DNA of 64,000 nt from contig JASANG010001695.1 in NCBI GenBank assembly GCA_030248215.1, positions 1-64,000 on the forward strand, read 5' to 3'. The stretch is from Enoplolaimus lenunculus (lineage: Eukaryota > Nematoda > Enoplea > Enoplida > Thoracostomopsidae). Each line of letters opens with the position of its first letter. Position 1 is the first letter of the stretch. A model generated the notes under the pieces. That model was not told where the DNA came from. It worked only from the letters and a program-made list of their open reading frames with translations, and ran no database searches. A program made the position numbers and the translations under genes. Shown here piece by piece: positions 24,301 through 33,300 of this stretch.

Positions 24301-27300
24301 CCACCCCGTTCTGACATTCGTTTAGAACTTCTAACGAGTTAGCGATACGTATTCAAATTCATGCACTCGGGCAGTTGCTGTGAACCGCAAACTGAGCACA
24401 GAAGTTGGGCAAATCAAAATTTGAAAAAATGTGCTCAATTTCAAAGCTTATCATTCACTGGTTCACAAGTTACAAAACCTATCACAAGCTGGTGATATGT
24501 GCTACACATATTTGAGAATATGGGCACTATAGCTACGTCCTAACTGATCGTAGGCGCTGTACACAATTCAAAATACAGGCACCAGTGCCAGGGTGCAACC
24601 GGAATTACAATTTACCGGAACCGGAATTCGAAAATTTTACCGGAACCGGAAAGTGAAAATACATCATCGACTGAAGTGAAATCCACCATCAATGGCTTAT
24701 ATTCGGAGTACAAGTGGCTTTCAAAAGAGATTCTTAAAAATTAGCAAAGTTAAGAAAACGAATTACCGGAACCGGAAGGTGAAAAAATGCCGGAACCGGA
24801 ACCGGAATTCCGGTTGCACCCTGATCAGTGCCAATCCAAAACGTATCGCTTAACTCAATTCTACCACCCAAATACACATTTCAAAATAGAGGCACCAGTA
24901 CCAACCCAAAACGTATCGCTTAACTCAATTCTACCACCCAAAAGTCACACACACCAGCATCTGAAATCTTGGCACATGTCTTGCAGAACCCTGCCAAGCC
25001 TCCGATCACATCGACCTGCAATCAATTCTACAAGCGTCCTCACCCGCGAATTAAACAAACTTACCTGAACCGAACCACTCTAAGTATACACATGTCCCCA
25101 GCGATCACAGCAACAACAACAGCAACATCCGGTTCACTTCCACCTACGGTCCGAAACCTTGACGAGAAGAGTTACACAATGAGCTAGTGTTTGTTTATTT
25201 GTTTATCTGTTTGTTTGTTTGTTTCTGTGTTTTTTCTTTGTTTGTTTGGTTGGTGTTTATCTGTTTGTTTGTTTGCTTATTTATCCGTTTGTTTGTTTAT
25301 CTGTTTGTTTGTTTGTTTGTTTATCTGTTTGATTGTTTGCTTGTTTATCCGTTTGTTTGTTTTTTGTTTGTTTATCTGTTTGTTTGTTTCTTTGTTTGTT
25401 TGTTTAGTGCATCGTATTGAAAACTTTACATTGCAAAAAGATTGAAAACTTTACATTGCAAAAAGTTCACCAGAATCAGTTTGACCAAAACAGTCGTGGA
25501 TTCGCCCGCGTGTTAAACGCAACTGGACACAACAATCGACCATAACGGGTTAAAGTCGTTAAATTTCGTTACAATACTAAGCTAAGCCTCGGGGCTTTTT
25601 TTGCAAAACCAAACTTTGGCTTAAAACCACCATGGACATTGGCATAGTTAGGATTTCAGTTCCGGGACGGCATAACCACATGTATACGAATATTTTTGAC
25701 CTCTAAGATTCACACGGTTTATTTCAAAGTTTAAAGTTGTTTTTATTGTCTCTCCAGAAATTTCAAGAGAATGTGTACCCCGTCTAAACCTCCCTTGCAT
25801 ACACCCCCGACAACAGACTGGTTGTGAAAACCAAAACCGAAACAAGACATAAAATTTCAAACACATGTCGTGATTAAAACTTCAAAGGATTCAACGTGGT
25901 GCTCAAACCTGATCAACAAGAGGGGTCATAACTTTTAGGAAGCGTAAAAACGCATCGTTCCAGCCTACTGTAGTGACCCGAATAAGATGGGGTCCCCATT
26001 TTGAGTTCCAATCAATAGGAGTCCATATCCTTCATGAGAGCCCGTATGCGGATAGAGTCCCTAAACCCTAACTAGAGTCCACAAAAATGGCAATTATCGC
26101 TAATTGTAGCGCACAAATGACTTCAGAACAAAATAAAGTTGAGTTCGAAACTTCAAAGCGTACTTAAGTTTTAAAAGTACGTTACCCGCATAAATTTTAT
26201 TAAATAATCCAAAAAACAACAGACATGGCCACCAATTAAAGTGCTGGGGAATGGGTGTTCGATCCAACTACACAAAATGCGGCAGAGGACGCATTAAAAT
26301 AAATAACAGTCCGTAGCCGAATAACACAGGGGGACCCTCTGGAGAGGCCAAATAAATATCAGTCACCCCTCTTATTCGGGTCATTACAGTAAATGCGGCA
26401 TTCGAAAGCAGAAAACAAACGTTAATACTCCAAAAACTAAAACACTACGCTAATCACACACACCAAACAAATTATAAATTCAAAAAGCGGTTACATACCA
26501 GCAACTGAGCCAGAGATGTTTGGTTCAGGTTCAACTACAGGATTCCAAACACGAAGTGTCTTTAATAGGATCAACAAAACTTAGAAGTAGCGATAGCGCA
26601 CGATTTGTTGAATTTTGGCAAAACAATTATTCGACATATACAAATTCGACAGATGTAAAATAACAGGGGCATGCCGACTAAGCATAAACCTAAACGTAAG
26701 CCTAACATTAAGCTTCACCTGAGCCTAAGGCTACGTATACATAAAAGCGTAACCCTAAGCCTCACTTCTACAGTCTCCAAGTCTCACAGTTCTTCCAGTC
26801 TCTTCAAACTATCGACTAAATCGATGGTTGCAAAACATCACCTGAGCCTAAGGCTAAACATAAAAGCCTAATCCTAAGCCTAAGCTTTCCAGTCTCCAAC
26901 TCTCAGAGTTCTCCAGTCTAGCAGCATACATCGTTTTACCTTTTGACCAAAATTATTCTCCAGCGAAGTGGTTTGCTAAGATTGGCTTTCATTTTCAACT
27001 CGAATAAGCGTTGCAATTTGAACTGCTGAATCTCAAACTGCCGACTAAATCGATGGTTGGCAAAACATAACTATTGCGCTAACAAAAACCAAGCCATGAA
27101 ACGAAAATAATACGCAAACGTAAGGAGGGTTTCACTAACACACTCGATTCTAACCCCTCATTTTCGGCTATAAACACAGACTGATAATGATTACAGATAA
27201 ATAGCCGAGAAAAAACTGAATACCTTCGTCGATCGAATACATGATAATTAATGAATACATGCTAATTAATACAAATTGTGTACAAATTATCTCTACAATT

Positions 27301-30300
27301 GCGGATATCAGTTTCAGGTCGACGACATATTCAATCTGGTTATTTTCACTTAACCGATGTTAACTTTCATTCTCTTTGTTTCTGCGCCAAGGACCCTACT
27401 CAGGATACAACCGGTAGTCTGTTCCGGCAGAAGTTCCACCTTCTGCTAAGATATACGTTTTGCAGAAGGTTCCGACCATTTACGTTGTGAATTACTCGTA
27501 TTTTGGTTAAAAGTTAACACTTTTATGTGAGTTTGCTTGTAAACTTCACAAGCATTTTAAGTGCTTTAATTGACCACATTTCTCAACTAGAAGCATAATA
27601 CAATTTTTTGACAACGCTAAGCAGATTGTTATTAAAATTCTTACTTAAATTGTTTGTTTCAAATCCAAACCTGGTGTCCGTTCCAATAAAATTTGTCGAC
27701 CTCTAGCGATGTGATTTTTCACCTCCGGTTGTAGCTTAACTTTAGTAAAAGCGCTTTCGGACCCTACCATAATAGCACCATCACTTAATCAAGTGCAAAA
27801 ATAAACTCCATCAAGCGACTGATTGCCGCGATGTTCCATCACAAGGAATGTTAACCCAAGCTGTAGGACTCAATTTAATCCAAAACACTATAGGATCTTC
27901 GCTGGCACGCAGTCGAACTAAGAGGTACGACGAGGTTTACAGCAATAGTTGCATTACATTAAACCTAATAGTCTCGCAAAAAGGCACAAAGCCGAATCAG
28001 TATGCGCTGCAAATAGGTTAACGGTTCAAACAAGTTCGGATATTTGGAACCACCGCCAAAAACCCAGCCACTATCCAGCTCCGGCATAAACGTACCTCAA
28101 GGTGCGATCGGATAATACCAAGATATACCGGAGCAGGAACCGAATAAACATCCGGCTGGGGCCGGATATTAAGTGTATACTTCAATAAAAGCTAAAGCAA
28201 AGTTTAATCACGCGAATTTAGTAGTACTTCATATAGATACTTAACTCAATAAGGGTAAGCTGCGTTGCTTGACATGCTTAGTTCTGTCATCTCGAAGCGA
28301 TTTAAGATTTTAAATTTTCTTAACACGTAAAACTTACAGAAAACTGTGAACTCACCAAATTATGAAATGAAGTGTGTAAGCAAATTCAACTAAAATGAAT
28401 GAATACTACGTAAGCCAAGGGCGGATCGATAAAAAATTTAAGGGGGGTTCACAGGATGCAATACACAAACACGTTAAATGTTGAATAAAAATGTAATGAG
28501 TATTGGATGTGTGCATCATGATGAGGGGAGTCACGGGCGCCCAATGAACTCTCCTGAATCCGCCTCTATTAGCAACGGCGCTACACCTGGAACACACCAC
28601 ACAGTAAGTGTAACAATAAGCGCTAACATGCTAAACCAACAAGCGTTACCCAACTAAGCGTAATTCACGAAATTAAAGATTCCCATTGAACGGCCTGTTA
28701 TCAGCCTGGTATACTCAGCTCTAGCATTACCGTTGAGTGCTGCCAGGATGCTGTTCAGGGGAGGGTTACGACGGAATAAAGTTGCTCTTTTCTTTACAGT
28801 ATTTGACATATTTTAATACTTGTTTATCAGTTCCTTACAAAGACTGAGTTAGCCGCCCCGTAACCCCCTTCCGTTGGCACCACCCCTGACCGTTCTTATA
28901 ATCAGTTGGTGATAGATCTTTATGAAAATAAAAAACTAAACACAAAAGTTCCTAAATGAATAATTTCTACAACCTAGGCGTGGTAGTTCAGTTGACAGCA
29001 GTGACAAAAATTTAGAAACATTTTCTAATTACTATATATTGTACGGCAATGGTATTCTGGTCGTCTATGCTTCGTTCACAACAAGTTCAGAAATTCTAAA
29101 TCCTCCACAAAAATTACTTGCTATCACCAACTCCAAAAACGACTTGGTGTTTCGACACTGTTGCCAGGCAATACACGACAGGTCTTTGTTTCAACCCATC
29201 AATTCGACAGTGTGCAACCAAACACTACTAGGAAAAACCACAGCAAACAAAAATAGACCCAGTGGCGCTGGCATTTCGCTAGCCCATTCTCGAGTGGGGG
29301 GCTTTTTCAGAGGTGCCCCAAATTAAGCAAGGTTTTACTTAAACAAAAAAACAACTGAAAATTTCAAATGAAATTGCGATCCCAGTCGAATTTTTCGAGT
29401 TGGGGCCTGAACCTGGGAGAATTTGTAAAGTGGAGGGGACTTTGGTCTTGTGGCCCCCTTACCAGCGAAACGCCAGTGGCGTACGAACACTTTCGGTTAG
29501 TGGGGATCGGCATCGAAAAACCACGACATATTGCTATTTAAATTAACGATTATTTAAAAAACACTGGATGTACTTGACAAAAATTGAAAGAAAATTTAGT
29601 TTTTAAAGAGTGTGTAGTGTACGTACACATTTGCGTGCAAATATATCGAAATATCTGTTTTAACGTCTATCTATCTATCTTGAAAGTGGGGACAGCCCTC
29701 ATACCTGCCGCGTCTCGGTGCGCAATTTGTGCAAACTAAGGTACGGCAGATAAACTAAAAAACAAAAACAATCTAAAAGCAACAAACCTGGCGAGCTAAT
29801 CCACTTCCCGGGTCAGACAAAGTGTCACTATGTAACTCTTGAGCAGATTCAACAATTTCAGTTCGTTGTTGTTGTTGTTGTTGTTTTTGTTGTTGCTGCT
29901 GTTGTTGCTTTCGACTATCCTGTCGCTGAGCAAGCATTAACGAAACATTTTTGCTCAACGAAAATTTATTTGACCCACCGGGGGTCCCTAAGCTAGCAGG
30001 ACTTAACGGGGGCACCGACTTGGGTTTACCCGCGCCAGATAAGCAATTAGGTCGAGGCGAAACAGGAGCGCTAGCCTTGTTACCAATATGTTTCTTAATG
30101 TCCACAGATGCCTTAGAATCTTCCACTGTGTTCCTAACAGCAATCTCTGAGGCTTGCATTTGAGAACTAGCAGCAGTCGATGCTAGCAGCTTAGCAGCGA
30201 CCGCTTCCATATCAGTCTCGGTCAACCCGGCAGGGTCTGTCACCAACTGGGTTCCTCGACTACGGTCAACCCCAAAATCTTCAATATCTCCCGGAAGGTT

Positions 30301-33300
30301 TGCATCTTCGCCATGGGCCTCTCCCTTGCCACCGTTAATACCTAGCGACGTGACACCAAGCCTTACCCGCCGCGAGGAGCTACTACTGCGCTCTTGTCTA
30401 GCCGTCGCGGCAGTAGCCGACAACGCCGACCCAAGAGACGACACGGACTCTTGACTATTGGTCCGAGAGCGATTAAGACGTGCAGCTGATGTTGCACGTC
30501 CAATCATTGCACTGGTTGATGATGACGTCATCACAATAGATCGGTTCGAGGCATTTGCGGCTTGTTGTTGTAGCGCATGCGGATCTCGAACAACTTTCGC
30601 TAACGGTGCAAATAATCCATAGTTTGCGCGACATTTAAAGTATCTGAAATTGCGAAACAATTGTAAAAAAGAGGAACGTCTAAATTTCTGATTGCTTCAC
30701 AACAGAAAACAGAAGATATACATTAGAGTTGCTGTTGCCTTGGGGCCGGAATTATTGTTGGGTCGGGACCTGGACCGAGACTCATGGCTCTAGCACCCGG
30801 GCAAGAGCTACGGTACCCACTGGGACAAAGATATTCTGAAATGACAACCATACTTTTGTCGAAAAATGATACGTTGAGCCGAACCATATTTTCCTGTTTG
30901 ATATACTGTAAGGTGGTCGAGGCCAGCATCCGGTACATCTCTAATATGCATTACTCGCTGTTGCACCAAGCATCGGCTTTACAGATTAACGAATAGAAAA
31001 CCAATTATTTTAGGCATATATACATATTCGTGGCAAGTATTTCGAGTCCGAATGCTACCAGAGCAAGGTTCTTATAACAACAGATTTATGCATAACATGG
31101 ATCCTAACATCAACATTCCAAGGCAATATAGATTTAATCAGGTTACTGGAAAGCTGTAATCGAGCCGCAGTGATATAATCTTCTCAAATTCAAGACCCGG
31201 AAGAAATCAACACGTACAATTGGTAGATACATGGCGATGATAACGGAGACGACAGGGTGATTAGACAATATTGTTGTTAGCCTAATGACTGTTGTGAAAA
31301 TATTTAACTTTGCTATGTTAATGTCAGTGTTATTCAGTATATACAATCTATTTATTTTAAACGGTACGGAACTATAATCGCTTACCGAGTTCCATACTTC
31401 GACCCATCGTTCTTCCCAATCGCTGACTCCAGCTCAACACCAACAAATGTACCATCGGCAAAATCTACAGAACCAATATACCTGATCGTGCCTCGTTTTG
31501 ATCCATTGACAATTACACGATCACCAATTTGCAGTCTACAAAACATTGTTCTATTAACAGTCAAACAAACAAAACTATAGTAAGAAAAAGTAATTAAACC
31601 TAAGCCAAATTTTATCGTAATCAAAAACCTACCTTATATTAAACTGTTGACAGAAATTTCGCCGCTCAAAATAACAGTTCATCAGCATATTTGAACGAAA
31701 AATCAGCGTGTTCGCGTTAGCGAGCTTAATTATAAAAAGCCTTCTAACAGCTTGCCTCATTCTATAATCTATTTTAATGTACATTCATAATTTATACTTG
31801 TATATAAATTCATTCTCACGCGTCAGCATCTTAGCTAGCAGTATTCACACACAGGCCCACAACCAGCTCGACCTTCTAAAACGGACAAGCCAATTTTAGG
31901 AGAGGCATGCGGTGAGAATAACACGCTAACAAGCAAGGACACAAATTTTCTGGGGAAAGGGAGCAAACAATCATTGGGGGGCAGAGCCCCCATGATGACT
32001 TTTTGTCTACCACATGCGCACGCAGCGTGAAAACAATAGAAAACTAAAACAGTGTATATACTCACCCAGCTGCATTCTCAGGCGCTGTAGGTACTGCCGG
32101 AAGTTCAAGTCCACTCATGCCCAAAAGTGACTCAGCAAGTCTATTTGTGACATCACCTTTATCAAAAGGACCGGGCGAGCCGCAAATCGAGCTCACATCC
32201 AATGTTGCATTTGTACCCGAAGCAGTCGCTGCCGAACTGGCCGACGGGGGCACCAACCGGCGACGATATAATTTTTCAAACCTGAAATCTATTCATTCAA
32301 TGCTATTTGACCATATAGCTCTGTGCGGTTTGCCTATTTAGCGGACTACACAGGGTTCGACCGGAACATTCTTGCAAACCGGAAAAGGAACACAACCGGA
32401 ACTTTAACAAAATTGCCTTAGCACCTCTTGTACAAAGGAAGTCAGGTTTATATGAGTTAAAAAATCTTTCATCAGTAAATTTAATTGACATAAAATAAAA
32501 ATTCACCAAAGCTTAATCATTTAATACTCCAATAGTAACAGAAATACGAGGTAAAAGGAGCTATTTTACAGAAGGTCACGTTCCGGCATGTAATCATGAC
32601 TCCGCAAGAGGAAACGGAATCTGCTAAACCCAAACATCTGATCGAATCCTGCCAAAAAGCTAACTCTACAAATCAAGAAGTGGATGAAATATAAACAAAA
32701 CAAAACATTTTTATAGAGCAAACCAAAACTTAAATGACAACAAAACATATTAAAGCAAAGGCAACCAAAATTCAAATCACCGACAAAACAGTCCATGATT
32801 CGGCTGACATTGGAAATACCGCTGACCACCAACGCTACCATCGTTTTTCCCGGTTGGTCCATCCAGTATTACACCGACCCATTCGCCTTTAGCAAATTTT
32901 GTTTCACCAATGAATGCTACCTTAAATAAATGTTGTTTGTTTATAAGCCTGGCTTCTCCACAACGGGGGGGGGGGGGGGGTTCCCAGCACTTTTCGAAAT
33001 TTTCATTTTCCCCACGGCGAAAATTTTGCCGCCCCCAGGAGGCGGACATTCGGCAAAATGTGATTTTATATTACGCTGAGTACTCATAATTTTTTAATAG
33101 CGTTACAAATACCGGTAGTAACTAGTACAATTCAATAATGAACTGAAAAAAGCACAATTATATAAAGACCGTTTCAGGGCATACAGCATTCGAAAGTACC
33201 TTGCAACAACAAGTCAACCCGCCTGAGCCTTATGATAAACTGAAGCTGTGACTAATATATAAAATATATGTTAATCACAGTTTCAATTATAGATAATCTA

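Noticed and set aside
25187-25445. Two Phe/Leu/Cys-rich frames that look like membrane proteins
   Set aside because: They are translations of a GTTT minisatellite.
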